From: an uncultured Clostridia bacterium
GTDB lineage: Bacteria > Bacillota > Clostridia > Oscillospirales > Butyricicoccaceae
NCBI GenBank assembly: GCA_910586575.1
Contig: CAJUJQ010000001.1
Location: 22,590-86,589 of the forward strand
Length of the DNA stretch: 64,000 nt
Direction of reading: 5' to 3'
Shown in pieces: positions 41,455 through 49,206 of this stretch (positions within the stretch are counted from its first letter, which is position 1; every line of letters begins with the position of its first letter). Both the position numbers and the translations under genes were made by a program. Below the pieces are notes generated by a model. The model was not told the DNA's origin. It ran no database searches and was given only the letters and a program-made list of their open reading frames with translations.

Positions 41455-42276
41455 TTAACCGCGCAGGGCTTCCAGCCCGGAAACCACGCCGCCCAGCGTG
41501 TCCGGCAGCTTCACACCCTCAATATTCCCCGCGTCAACCGCTTCGGACAGCCTGGGGTCAATCGGCAGGCGCGCCAGCACCGGCAAGCCGTATTCCGCCG
41601 CAACTTCGTCAATCCTGGATTGACCGAAAACATTGATTTTTTTGCCGCAGTCAGGGCATTCCAGATAGCTGTAATTTTCAATCACGCCCAGAAGCGGGAT
41701 ATCCATCATTTTCGCCATCTTGACCGCCTTGCCGACAATCATCGAAACCAAATCCTGCGGCGAGGTCACCACTAGGATGCCGTCCACCGGCAGCGACTGG
41801 AACACCGTCAGCGGCACATCACCTGTGCCGGGCGGCATATCGACGAACATATAGTCCACATCCTGCCAGACCACGTCCGACCAGAACTGCTTGACCGTTT
41901 CCGCAATAATCGGCCCGCGGTAAATCACCGGGTCGTCCGGATGCGCAAGCAGGAAATTGATGGATACCATGTCAATGCCGGTTTCCGAGGTTTTCGGCAG
42001 GATGCCCTCCTCACTGGCTTCCAGCTGCCCGGTCACGCCGAAGGCCTTCGGGATGGACGGGCCAGTGATATCGGCATCCAGGATTGCCGCGTGATAGCCC
42101 TTGCGGTTCATGGCAACCGCCAGCATGGAGGTAACAAGGCTCTTGCCGACGCCGCCCTTGCCGGAGACAACCCCGATAACCTTGTTGATAGAAGAATATT
42201 GGTTGGCCGCGACTTGCAGGCTCTGCGGTTCGCCGCAGCCGCCCGAGCAGCTGTCGCAGTTGTGGGAGCAGCCCAT
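41455..42276 (-). CDS. Mrp/NBP35 (ApbC) Fe-S cluster carrier ATPase
   Basis: A 273-aa P-loop ATPase of the MinD/Mrp group. The N-terminus MGCSHNCDSCSGGCGE has a Cys cluster typical of NBP35/ApbC forms. The deviant Walker A is VVSGKGGVGKSLVTSM, followed by AILDADITGPSIPK and FVDMPPGTGDVPLTV. A CxxC (CPDCGKK) later can hold the bridging Fe-S cluster. The ATG at 42276 has AAGGAAGTG upstream; longer in-frame starts are not supported. It is transcribed before the NifX-like gene. Confidence 0.93.
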   Translation of the reverse strand: MGCSHNCDSCSGGCGEPQSLQVAANQYSSINKVIGVVSGKGGVGKSLVTSMLAVAMNRKGYHAAILDADITGPSIPKAFGVTGQLEASEEGILPKTSETGIDMVSINFLLAHPDDPVIYRGPIIAETVKQFWSDVVWQDVDYMFVDMPPGTGDVPLTVFQSLPVDGILVVTSPQDLVSMIVGKAVKMAKMMDIPLLGVIENYSYLECPDCGKKINVFGQSRIDEVAAEYGLPVLARLPIDPRLSEAVDAGNIEGVKLPDTLGGVVSGLEALRG

Positions 42277-42389
42277 TGGTAACACTTCCTTTTTTTCAAT
42301 TAGCTCTAGTATACCGCATGACAAGGGATTTAGCAAGGGTTTCGCGCGAGAAAAAGCCGCCCCCCGCACCACAGCGCCAAAAGTTAGCC

Positions 42390-42419
42390 TTGACTACATA
42401 ATTCAGCCGCCCCTATAAT
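42390..42419 (+). promoter_or_regulatory. Sigma-A promoter of mntP
   Basis: TTGACT (42390-42395), an 18-bp spacer and a perfect TATAAT (42414-42419), about 70 nt before mntP. The short leader does not look like a yybP-ykoY manganese riboswitch. Confidence 0.8.
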
Positions 42420-42491
42420 ATATTAAAATGGATATGCAGACGGATTGGCGGCGGGCGTTTGCCGCTGCTTTCTTTGGAAGGGAGGACGCAT

Positions 42492-43052
42492 ATGCAGCTG
42501 CTTGAGCTGTTCCTGATTGGCACGGGCCTTGCGATGGACGCTTTCGCGGTCTCGGTCAGCAAGGGGCTTTCGGTGCGCCGCTACGCGGTCACGCAGTCAC
42601 TTTGCTGCGGGCTGTGGTTCGGCGGCTTCCAGATGCTGATGCCGCTGGCAGGCTACCTGCTCGGCGTCGGCTTTGCGGGCTATGTACAGGCGGTCGCGCA
42701 TTGGATTGCCTTTCTCCTGCTCGCGCTGATTGGCGGCAACATGATTCGCGAAGCCGTCTCCGGCGGGGAAGAAACGGTCAGCGCATCCTTTGCACCCCGG
42801 GCGATGCTGCCGCTGGCCGTCGCGACGGCGATTGATGCGCTGGCGGTCGGTGTGACCTTTGCCGCGCTCGGCACCAATATCCTGTCCGCAATCGCCATCA
42901 TTGGCGGGGTTACCTTTGTGATTTCGGCGGCAGGCGTCAAAATCGGCTCGGTTTTCGGCGAACGCCATGCCGGCCAGGCGGGAATCCTGGGCGGGGCAAT
43001 CCTCATCCTGATTGGCTTAAAGGTTGTTTTGGAGCATTACCGCATTTTTTAG
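42492..43052 (+). CDS. mntP: Manganese efflux pump MntP
   Basis: A 186-aa membrane protein with six hydrophobic helices in two homologous halves. The signature aspartates are in LIGTGLAMDAFAVSVSKGLS and VATAIDALAVGVTFAALG. Exports Mn2+ to limit toxicity. The ATG at 42492 has AAGGGAGG upstream; the in-frame start at 42459 lies before that site. It has its own promoter and is divergent from the Mrp gene. Confidence 0.93.
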   Translation: MQLLELFLIGTGLAMDAFAVSVSKGLSVRRYAVTQSLCCGLWFGGFQMLMPLAGYLLGVGFAGYVQAVAHWIAFLLLALIGGNMIREAVSGGEETVSASFAPRAMLPLAVATAIDALAVGVTFAALGTNILSAIAIIGGVTFVISAAGVKIGSVFGERHAGQAGILGGAILILIGLKVVLEHYRIF

Positions 43053-43071
43053 CGTTTTTTTATATTTGCGC

Positions 43072-43100
43072 TTGCATCCCGCGCTTTTACGTAGTAAAAT
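43072..43100 (+). promoter_or_regulatory. Candidate sigma-A promoter of the NhaC-type gene
   Basis: TTGCAT (43072-43077), a 17-bp spacer and TAAAAT (43095-43100), about 75 nt before the ribosome-binding site. Confidence 0.65.
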
Positions 43101-43180
43101 GAACAAGTAGTAAACATCCCGGAAACCGGGGTGGGAAAGTCAGGGAGGCTGCGGCCTCCTGTACGTAAAGGGGTAATTTT

Positions 43181-44671
43181 ATGCAACTGCAAGCAACCAT
43201 CTGGACGCTGCTGCCGCCAATCATCGCGATTGCGCTGGCGCTGATCACCAAAGAGGTTTACTCCTCGCTGCTGATTGGCATCCTGTCAGGCGCGCTGCTT
43301 TATACCAGCTTTTCGCCACTGGCAGCGGTGGAAACCACCTTCGCCATCATGGGCGGCAAAATCGGCGGCAATGCCAATATCCTGATATTCCTGGTGCTGC
43401 TGGGCATCCTGGTCTCGCTGGTCACCAAGTCGGGCGCATCGCGCGCTTACGGCGAGTGGGCAAGCCGCCGGATTACCAGCCGCCGCGGCGCGCTGCTGGC
43501 AACCTCGGCGCTGGGCGCGCTGATTTTCGTGGATGACTATTTCAACTGCCTGACGGTCGGCACGGTCATGCGCCCGGTCACCGACAAATACAAGGTTTCC
43601 CGCGCCAAGCTCGCCTATATCATCGACGCGACGGCGGCGCCGGTCTGCATCATCGCGCCAATTTCCAGCTGGGCGGCGGCGGTCGGCTCCTCCATGCCGG
43701 AGGGCGCGAATATTGACGGCTTCAGCCTGTTCCTGCGCACCATCCCATATAATTTCTACGCGCTGCTGACGCTGGCATTCATCATCTGGCTGATGGTCTG
43801 GGACAAGGATATCTTCTCAATGAAGCACTATCAGGACAAGCTCGGCGGCAAATCGGACAGCATCAACACCGAAAGCTACGTGGTCGGCGGCATGGGCAAG
43901 GTCAAGGATTTGGTCGTGCCGATCCTGGTGCTGATTGTCTCCTGTATCGCCGCGATGATGTACACCGGCGGCATTTTGGAGGGCAGCGGCATTGTCGATG
44001 CCTTCGCGAACTGTGATTCCTCAGCGTCGCTGGTGCTTGGCTCCTTCTTCACGCTGGTATTTACTTTTATCATGTATGTGCCGCGCGGTATCCTGACCTT
44101 TGGGCAGTTCTGCGAGTCCTTCACCGAAGGCTTCAAAGCGATGGTACCCGCCATTATGATTCTCTGCCTGGCGTGGACGCTGTCGGGCGTCTGCTCCGCG
44201 GATTACCTGAACATCGGCGGCTATGTTGATTCCATCGTGCGCGGCAACGCAACGATTATCATGCTGATGCCCGCGATTTTCTTCGTGGTGGCGCTCGGCC
44301 TCGCCTTTGCAACCGGCACTTCCTGGGGCACCTTCGGTATCCTCATCCCGATTGCGGTCATCGTATTCCAGAACCAGGTCAGTGAGCTGCTGGTTGTCAC
44401 GGTGGCGGCCTGCCTGGCGGGCGCGGTCTGCGGCGACCATATTTCCCCGATTTCAGATACCACGATCCTGGCTTCCGCAGGCGCACAGTGCAACCATATT
44501 GACCATGTTTCCACCCAGATTCCCTATGCGCTGTCGGTTGCCGCGATGTGCTTTGTGTCCTATCTGGTCGCAGGCGTTTCGGGCAGCGGCTGGATCGGTC
44601 TGGCAACGGGCGCCGTACTGCTGGTGATCTTCGCCGCCGTCATGATGGCACGCGAGAAAAAAGCATCTTAA
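43181..44671 (+). CDS. NhaC-family Na+/H+ antiporter
   Basis: A 496-aa polytopic membrane protein with 11-13 hydrophobic segments. Family blocks are IAIALALITKEVYSSLLIGILSG, LGALIFVDDYFNCLTVGTVM, ASWAAAVGSSMPEGA-like, and GDHISPISDTTILASAGAQCNHIDHV in the last third. These match the NhaC/YfeC-type antiporter family, whose members may instead exchange organic anions such as malate/lactate. The substrate is therefore open. AAAGGGG precedes the ATG. A terminator follows at 44706-44770. Confidence 0.88.
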   Translation: MQLQATIWTLLPPIIAIALALITKEVYSSLLIGILSGALLYTSFSPLAAVETTFAIMGGKIGGNANILIFLVLLGILVSLVTKSGASRAYGEWASRRITSRRGALLATSALGALIFVDDYFNCLTVGTVMRPVTDKYKVSRAKLAYIIDATAAPVCIIAPISSWAAAVGSSMPEGANIDGFSLFLRTIPYNFYALLTLAFIIWLMVWDKDIFSMKHYQDKLGGKSDSINTESYVVGGMGKVKDLVVPILVLIVSCIAAMMYTGGILEGSGIVDAFANCDSSASLVLGSFFTLVFTFIMYVPRGILTFGQFCESFTEGFKAMVPAIMILCLAWTLSGVCSADYLNIGGYVDSIVRGNATIIMLMPAIFFVVALGLAFATGTSWGTFGILIPIAVIVFQNQVSELLVVTVAACLAGAVCGDHISPISDTTILASAGAQCNHIDHVSTQIPYALSVAAMCFVSYLVAGVSGSGWIGLATGAVLLVIFAAVMMAREKKAS

Positions 44672-44705
44672 CCCCTGCGAAAACAAGGCAGACAATTCCA
44701 TCAGA

Positions 44706-44770
44706 AACGCTCCCTGCGGCGCAGTCCCTGAATGAAACAATTCAGAAGACACGCCGCAGGGAGTGTTTTT
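44706..44770 (+). terminator. Terminator after the NhaC-type gene
   Basis: Stem ACGCTCCCTGCGGCG/CGCCGCAGGGAGTGT followed by TTTTT; the loop holds a second small hairpin (CTGAAT/ATTCAG). In the remaining bases up to NrdG (44771-45003) I see nothing functional. Confidence 0.85.
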
Positions 44771-45003
44771 ATAACGCCGCATTTCATAATATTGGCAGGG
44801 GAGTAGCTTGACCCTCCCGCTGCTTAGGAACCGGCGCCGTTTTCAACCACAAGCAGCCGGGCACATCAAAAAAGCCGCCTCCCGCGAAGCTCACAAGAAC
44901 CCCGCTGAAAGCAGCCTTTTTGAAAAACAAAAGGAAGAAAGTTCAAAAACAATCTTAGAAGGGAAAAACAAAAGAGGAAAAAGGGAATGTGTGTGGTGTA
45001 CAG

Positions 45004-45510
45004 TCAGCGATAGCCGTCGGCCCAAAGCGGTGTGCTGGCCGCCAAGGACTTCTGTACATCCAGCACACGCTGGTTGGCGCTTCCGCGGAAGCGAAGCGCC
45101 AGGCTCTTCTGAGCCAGCTCGAACCGGCCGTCAACCACCAGGTCAAGCAGTGCAAGCAACGCCCGCATTTCTTCGCTGCCCTGAAGCAGCTCTTCAAAGG
45201 CATAGCCGGTGAAAGCCATCAGGTGTTTGCCATCCGCCTTCAAAGCCTGTGCCAGCGGCAGCAGTGCCCCGGCCTGTGCAAATGGCTCGCCGCCCGAAAA
45301 GGTCACGCCCGATACCAGCGGATTCCGCCGGATGTCTGCCAGCAGCGTCCCGATTCCGACCTCATGCCCCCCAGCAAAGTCGTGTGTCTCGGGGTTCTGG
45401 CAGCCCGGACAGTGGTGCGGGCAGCCCTGTGTGAAAATAACATATCGGATACCCGGCCCGTCAACAATCGATTCCCCGACTGTCCCTGCCAGGCGCAGTG
45501 CCTGTCCCAT
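45004..45510 (-). CDS. nrdG: Anaerobic ribonucleotide reductase activating enzyme NrdG
   Basis: A 168-aa radical-SAM activase that installs the glycyl radical on NrdD. The Cys motif CPHHCPGC gives CxxxCxxC with C30, C34 and C37 binding the 4Fe-4S cluster; GITFSGGEP-like sequence (VSGVTFSGGEPFAQA) binds SAM. The N-terminus RLAGTVGESIVDGPGIRYVIFTQGC is typical. It lies 2 bp after the small glycyl-radical-domain gene and completes the nrdD operon. Confidence 0.95.
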   Translation of the reverse strand: MGQALRLAGTVGESIVDGPGIRYVIFTQGCPHHCPGCQNPETHDFAGGHEVGIGTLLADIRRNPLVSGVTFSGGEPFAQAGALLPLAQALKADGKHLMAFTGYAFEELLQGSEEMRALLALLDLVVDGRFELAQKSLALRFRGSANQRVLDVQKSLAASTPLWADGYR

Positions 45511-45512
45511 GC

Positions 45513-45707
45513 TTACGCGCTCTGGCTGTCAGACATGGAGCAGCAGGAGACGTTATGCTTGACGCGGTCGCGCTCCTCGGCGCGTTTGCCGTCGTTGAAG
45601 CGGTCGAGCGTGCCGACCAGATAGCCGGTGATGCGGCGGATGCGCTCAAAGCCGACGCCCTCGCCAATCAATTCGGTATCCATTTCGGTTACATGATTAT
45701 CTTTCAT
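45513..45707 (-). CDS. Free-standing NrdD-type glycyl radical domain protein
   Basis: A 64-aa protein whose core RIRRITGYLVGTLDRFNDGK, then KRAEERDRVKH, corresponds to the C-terminal glycyl-radical tail of class III ribonucleotide reductases (R-x-x-G-Y signature). It ends VSCCSMSDSQSA. It has its own Shine-Dalgarno (AAGGAG, 9 nt before the ATG) and starts 67 bp after nrdD. The large NrdD protein upstream has a different C-terminus (GTIGYHGDP), so this may supply the radical glycine in trans, or act as a spare-part domain like GrcA/YfiD for pyruvate formate-lyase. That function is inference. Confidence 0.8.
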   Translation of the reverse strand: MKDNHVTEMDTELIGEGVGFERIRRITGYLVGTLDRFNDGKRAEERDRVKHNVSCCSMSDSQSA

Positions 45708-45774
45708 AATGGCATTCTCCTTTTTATCCGTCTCCCATGGGACAGCAAATATGTATTTCTATGATAAAACCTGT

Positions 45775-48093
45775 TTAGACCTTGTTCGGGTGACGGTCCT
45801 TTTCCTCAAAGGGGTCACCGTGGTAACCGATGGTGCCTGCATTCAGGTTTTTATACAGGCCCAGTTTTTTCAGCTTGGCGATGCTGACGCCCTCACCCTC
45901 ACGGCGGCCGCAGCGCGGGCAGACGTCGCCGATAATGCCGGTATACCCGCAGACCGGGTCACGATCCACCGGATGGTTAATCGAGCCGTAGCCGACGCCG
46001 CATTCCTTCATGTAGCGCACCACCTGCTCGAAAGCTTCCAGGTTCTGCGTCGGGTCGCCGTCCAGCTCGATATAGCTGATGTGCCCGCCGTTGGTCAGCT
46101 CGTGATACGGCGCTTCCAGCCGGATTTTCTCAAACGCGGAAATCGGGAAGTACACCGGGATATGGAACGAGTTGGTGTAATAATCCCGGTCTGTCACGCC
46201 TTCCAGAATGCCGTACTTTTCCTTATCCAGCCGTACGAAGCGTCCGGACAGCCCCTCCGCCGGGGTCGCAATGACTGAAAAATTGAGTTTGTGCTTTTGG
46301 CTCTCCTCATCCATGCGATCGCGCATGTGCTTGACGATCTCCAGGCCGAGGTTCTGGGCCTCCGGGCTTTCGCCATGGTGCCTGCCGGTCAGCGCTTTCA
46401 GGCATTCGGCAAGGCCGATAAAGCCCACTGTCAGCGTGCCGTGCCTGAGCACGTCGCCGACCTTGTCGTCCGGGCCAAGCTTTTCCGAGTCAATCCAGAT
46501 GCCCTCCCCCATCAGGAAGGGGTAATTGCGCACCTTTTTGTCCGCCTGGATGGCGAAGCGCGCCAGCAGCTGGTCGATAACCAGGTCAAGCTTCCGGTCG
46601 AGGTCCTCAAAGAAGAAATCAATGTCCCCATGGCTGCGGATGGCAATCCTTGGGAGATTGATGGAGGTAAAACTTAAATTGCCGCGCCCCGTGACGATCT
46701 CCCGGGTGGGGTCATAGGCATTGCCTATGACGCGGGTGCGGCAGCCCATATAGGCGCATTCGGTTTCCGGATGGCCGGGGCGGTAATATTTCAAGTTAAA
46801 CGGCGCGTCCAAGAACGAGAAGTTCGGGAACAGGCGCTTTGCCGAAACGCGGCAGGCCAGCTTGAACAGGTCGTAATTGGGGTCGCCGGGATTATAGTTA
46901 ACGCCTTCCTTCACCTTGAAGATGTGGATCGGGAAGATCGAGGTTTCGCCGTTGCCCAGGCCCTCCTCGGTCGCGATGAGCACGCATTCGGTGACCATGC
47001 GCCCTTCGGGGGTCGTATCGGTGCCGTAGTTGATGGAGGTAAACGGCACCTGCGCACCGGCGCGGGAGTGCATGGTATTCAGGTTATGTACCAGCGCCTC
47101 CATGGCCTGGTGGGTTGCGTGGTATGTCTCGCGGACAGTGTGCTTCCGGGTGAACGCGGCGATTTTTTTTGCGGGCGCGGAATCATACTGCTCCGCAAGT
47201 AGGCGGACAATTTCCGCGTCAAAGCCGTTGGCATCCGACAGGCAGGGCCAGGAGCCGAGCGCCTCCTCTGCCCGGCAGGCCAGCTGGCGGCCGGTTTCCA
47301 AGCCGTCCTCCCGTTCGCAGTAGATTTCGATTGCCTTGCCGAGGTTGTCCCGGTAAAGCGAGCGGAAGGTCTTGGCGACGCCGGGTGCCAGCGAATAGTC
47401 AAAGTTCGGGACCGACTGCCCGCCGTGCTGGTCGTTCTGGTTGGACTGCATCGCGATGCACGCCAGCGCGGAATACGAGCGGATGTCGTTCGGCTCACGG
47501 ACGTGCCCGTGGCCGGTAGAGAACCCGCCGTGGAACAGCTTGACGAGGTCAATCTGGCAGCAGGTCGTTGTCAGCGTCAGGAAATCCAGGTCGTGGATAT
47601 GGATATCGCCCTCACGGTGGGCTTTGGAGAATTTCGGGTCCAGGATGAACATCTCGCAGAACTGCTTCGCGCCCTCGGAACCGTACTTGAGCATGGTGCC
47701 CATGGCAGTGTCGCCGTCGATATTGGCGTTCTCTCTTTTGATGTCGTTTTCCAGCGAGGACTGGAAGGTTAAATCCTCATAAACCTTCATCAGACGGGTG
47801 TTCATCTCGCGGGTGCGGGTGCGCTCGTTGCGGTAAAGGATGTACTTCTTTGCCGTGCGCGCGTGCCCGTTTTCAATCAAGGTCTTTTCCACTACATCTT
47901 GTACATGCTCGACCGTCGGCGTCGTGGTTTCGGGGTCGGCATCGAGCGTTTCCCGCACCAGCTCCGCGAGGTGACGCGCCATCTGGTAGTCCCGCCCGCC
48001 GGTGGCCTGCGCCGCGCGGAAGATCGCGCTTGCAATTTTTTCAATTTCAAAGGGGACGCTTCTGCCGTCTCTTTTAATAATTCCGTCAACCAT
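45775..48093 (-). CDS. nrdD: Anaerobic ribonucleoside-triphosphate reductase large subunit
   Basis: A 772-aa class III ribonucleotide reductase that makes dNTPs without oxygen. An N-terminal ATP-cone (residues 1-95: IIKRDGRSVPFEIEKIASAI) provides allosteric control. The catalytic barrel follows (HIHDLDFLTLTTTCCQIDL, and ITSINYGTDTTPEGRMVTE-like PFTSINYGTDTTPEGR). A C-terminal zinc site is CGYTGIIGDVCPRCG. The extreme C-terminus reads NAGTIGYHGDPFEE, keeping G-Y-x-G but with Gly in place of the Arg of the usual R-x-x-G-Y signature. Start ATG with GGAGGCG upstream. A sigma-A promoter and NrdR-like box precede it. Confidence 0.95.
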   Translation of the reverse strand: MVDGIIKRDGRSVPFEIEKIASAIFRAAQATGGRDYQMARHLAELVRETLDADPETTTPTVEHVQDVVEKTLIENGHARTAKKYILYRNERTRTREMNTRLMKVYEDLTFQSSLENDIKRENANIDGDTAMGTMLKYGSEGAKQFCEMFILDPKFSKAHREGDIHIHDLDFLTLTTTCCQIDLVKLFHGGFSTGHGHVREPNDIRSYSALACIAMQSNQNDQHGGQSVPNFDYSLAPGVAKTFRSLYRDNLGKAIEIYCEREDGLETGRQLACRAEEALGSWPCLSDANGFDAEIVRLLAEQYDSAPAKKIAAFTRKHTVRETYHATHQAMEALVHNLNTMHSRAGAQVPFTSINYGTDTTPEGRMVTECVLIATEEGLGNGETSIFPIHIFKVKEGVNYNPGDPNYDLFKLACRVSAKRLFPNFSFLDAPFNLKYYRPGHPETECAYMGCRTRVIGNAYDPTREIVTGRGNLSFTSINLPRIAIRSHGDIDFFFEDLDRKLDLVIDQLLARFAIQADKKVRNYPFLMGEGIWIDSEKLGPDDKVGDVLRHGTLTVGFIGLAECLKALTGRHHGESPEAQNLGLEIVKHMRDRMDEESQKHKLNFSVIATPAEGLSGRFVRLDKEKYGILEGVTDRDYYTNSFHIPVYFPISAFEKIRLEAPYHELTNGGHISYIELDGDPTQNLEAFEQVVRYMKECGVGYGSINHPVDRDPVCGYTGIIGDVCPRCGRREGEGVSIAKLKKLGLYKNLNAGTIGYHGDPFEEKDRHPNKV

Positions 48094-48163
48094 TCAGGAT
48101 GTCGCCTCCGTGGGGATATTACTCATTGTATACCAGGTGTAGGGAGCCTTGTGTTCCGGCGGC

Positions 48164-48179
48164 TCACTATATCTTGTGC
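48164..48179. promoter_or_regulatory. NrdR-box-like site 1
   Basis: TCACTATATCTTGTGC matches 13 of 16 positions of the NrdR consensus ACACWATATATWGTGT and lies about +5 to +20 relative to the nrdD promoter, where repressor binding would block initiation. Confidence 0.65.
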
Positions 48180-48190
48180 CGGTGATTCTC

Positions 48191-48218
48191 ATTATACCAC
48201 ATTCCTTCGTACTGTCAA
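48191..48218 (-). promoter_or_regulatory. Sigma-A promoter of nrdD
   Basis: Minus strand: TTGACA (48213-48218), a 16-bp spacer and a perfect TATAAT (48191-48196), about 100 nt upstream of nrdD. Confidence 0.92.
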
Positions 48219-48289
48219 GTGGGAAAATGCATTTTTCCGCAAATCAGGGAAATTTTCCGGGTCGAGATTTTTTGACATTTTGATAACTC

Positions 48290-48298
48290 TGTGGATAA
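48290..48298 (+). promoter_or_regulatory. Single perfect DnaA box upstream of nrdD
   Basis: TGTGGATAA, with near-matches nearby (CTGTGGAAT, GGGGATAAG, CTGTGGACA) between 48310 and 48370. It sits about 70 bp upstream of the nrdD -35 box. The rest of the gap (48299-48602) is GC-rich with no ORF that I trust; it also contains NrdR-like site 2. Confidence 0.5.
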
Positions 48299-48471
48299 CC
48301 TGTTGACAGCCTGTGGAATCCCTTCCCGGTGTGGACAGAACTGGGGATAAGGTGTGAATGCCTGTGGACAGGCCGCGCGCGGGAAATTTTGCGCGGCAGC
48401 TGAAAAATTTCCCGCAGCGGCGGGCGCGTGCCCGGTGTGTCCCGCCGCCGTCCGCACTGCCAGGGCTGGCA

Positions 48472-48487
48472 ACACTATATCTTGTGG
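48472..48487. promoter_or_regulatory. NrdR-box-like site 2
   Basis: ACACTATATCTTGTGG matches 14 of 16 positions of the NrdR consensus. It shares a 12-base core with site 1, 308 bp away. Paired NrdR sites are normal, but the usual spacing is about three helical turns. Confidence 0.55.
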
Positions 48488-48602
48488 TGGCCCTGCGGGC
48501 GCTGATTACGTCCGGTTTTCCCGCGCAGCCGGGCAAACACGCCCTTAACGCCAAGCGCACAGCTTCTAAAACCGTTCCCTTATAACACTTGCTTTCAAGG
48601 CA

Positions 48603-48629
48603 AAGAAAAGCCAGCCCTCTCAGGCTGGC
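48603..48629 (-). terminator. Terminator of the histidine-kinase operon
   Basis: Minus strand: stem GCCAGCC/GGCTGGC with a TGAGAG loop, followed by TTTTCTTT, about 30 nt after the YcxB-like gene. Confidence 0.85.
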
Positions 48630-48656
48630 GAATAAACACAGGCTGCCGCCCTCCGC

Positions 48657-49193
48657 TCAAAGGACGGTTAATTTCCCCTCCCCCAGGCGCGCCCCGAGGT
48701 AAGCCCACAGGGCGTCCCCGTTCGGCTTCGCATCCTTGAGGGGCAAAATGAGCGCGCTGCCCGGCGCGACGTACAAATACACCGCCTCATCCGCGCGGTA
48801 TGCCTGCTCGGCGGCCTCCCAGCGGAAGCGCTGGTCCACCGCGCCTTTCGCGGCCATGACGATGCCGTCCGGCGCGTCGCTGAGCAGCACGGTATAAAAC
48901 AGGCGCGGCTTGTCCAGCTTGAGCTTTTTCTGCTGCGTGCGCACCGTCTTAAAGAACATGCCAAAATACGCCATCGGAAGCCCCAGCCCGATCACCAGCA
49001 GCACCACCCCCAGCAGGTCGGCCTGCTTCCGGATGCCGCGCATCGCGAAGCACAGCAGCGAAAACACCAGGAACGCCGCCGCAAATTGCAGCGGCCTTTT
49101 CCAGATTTTCCGATACCGGAAATTGTCAAACATCGCGAAATCGCGGAAGGTTTTGTCGTCCATCATCACATCAATTTTCATGGTTTGCTGCAC
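48657..49193 (-). CDS. YcxB-like membrane protein
   Basis: A 178-aa protein. Two adjacent hydrophobic helices (about residues 35-55 and 60-80: FAAAFLVFSLLCFAM, LGVVLLVIGLGLPMAYFGMF) are followed by a YcxB-like C-terminal domain (FYTVLLSDAPDGIVM, then EQAYRADEAVYLYVAPGSALILPL). The function of YcxB proteins is unknown. A GTG start at 49193 is preferred because GAGGAGG lies 8 nt upstream; the ATG five codons later is the alternative. It is the last gene of the kinase-regulator-binding protein operon. Confidence 0.75.
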   Translation of the reverse strand: MQQTMKIDVMMDDKTFRDFAMFDNFRYRKIWKRPLQFAAAFLVFSLLCFAMRGIRKQADLLGVVLLVIGLGLPMAYFGMFFKTVRTQQKKLKLDKPRLFYTVLLSDAPDGIVMAAKGAVDQRFRWEAAEQAYRADEAVYLYVAPGSALILPLKDAKPNGDALWAYLGARLGEGKLTVL

Positions 49194-49206
49194 TTTAAGT
49201 TCCTCC

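Noticed and set aside
42420..42491. Possible yybP-ykoY manganese riboswitch before mntP
   Set aside because: The leader is only about 70 nt and lacks the conserved paired elements.
44808..45003. Partial family 2 MITE (TTAGGAAC at 44816)
   Set aside because: Only eight bases match the element end; the rest does not align.
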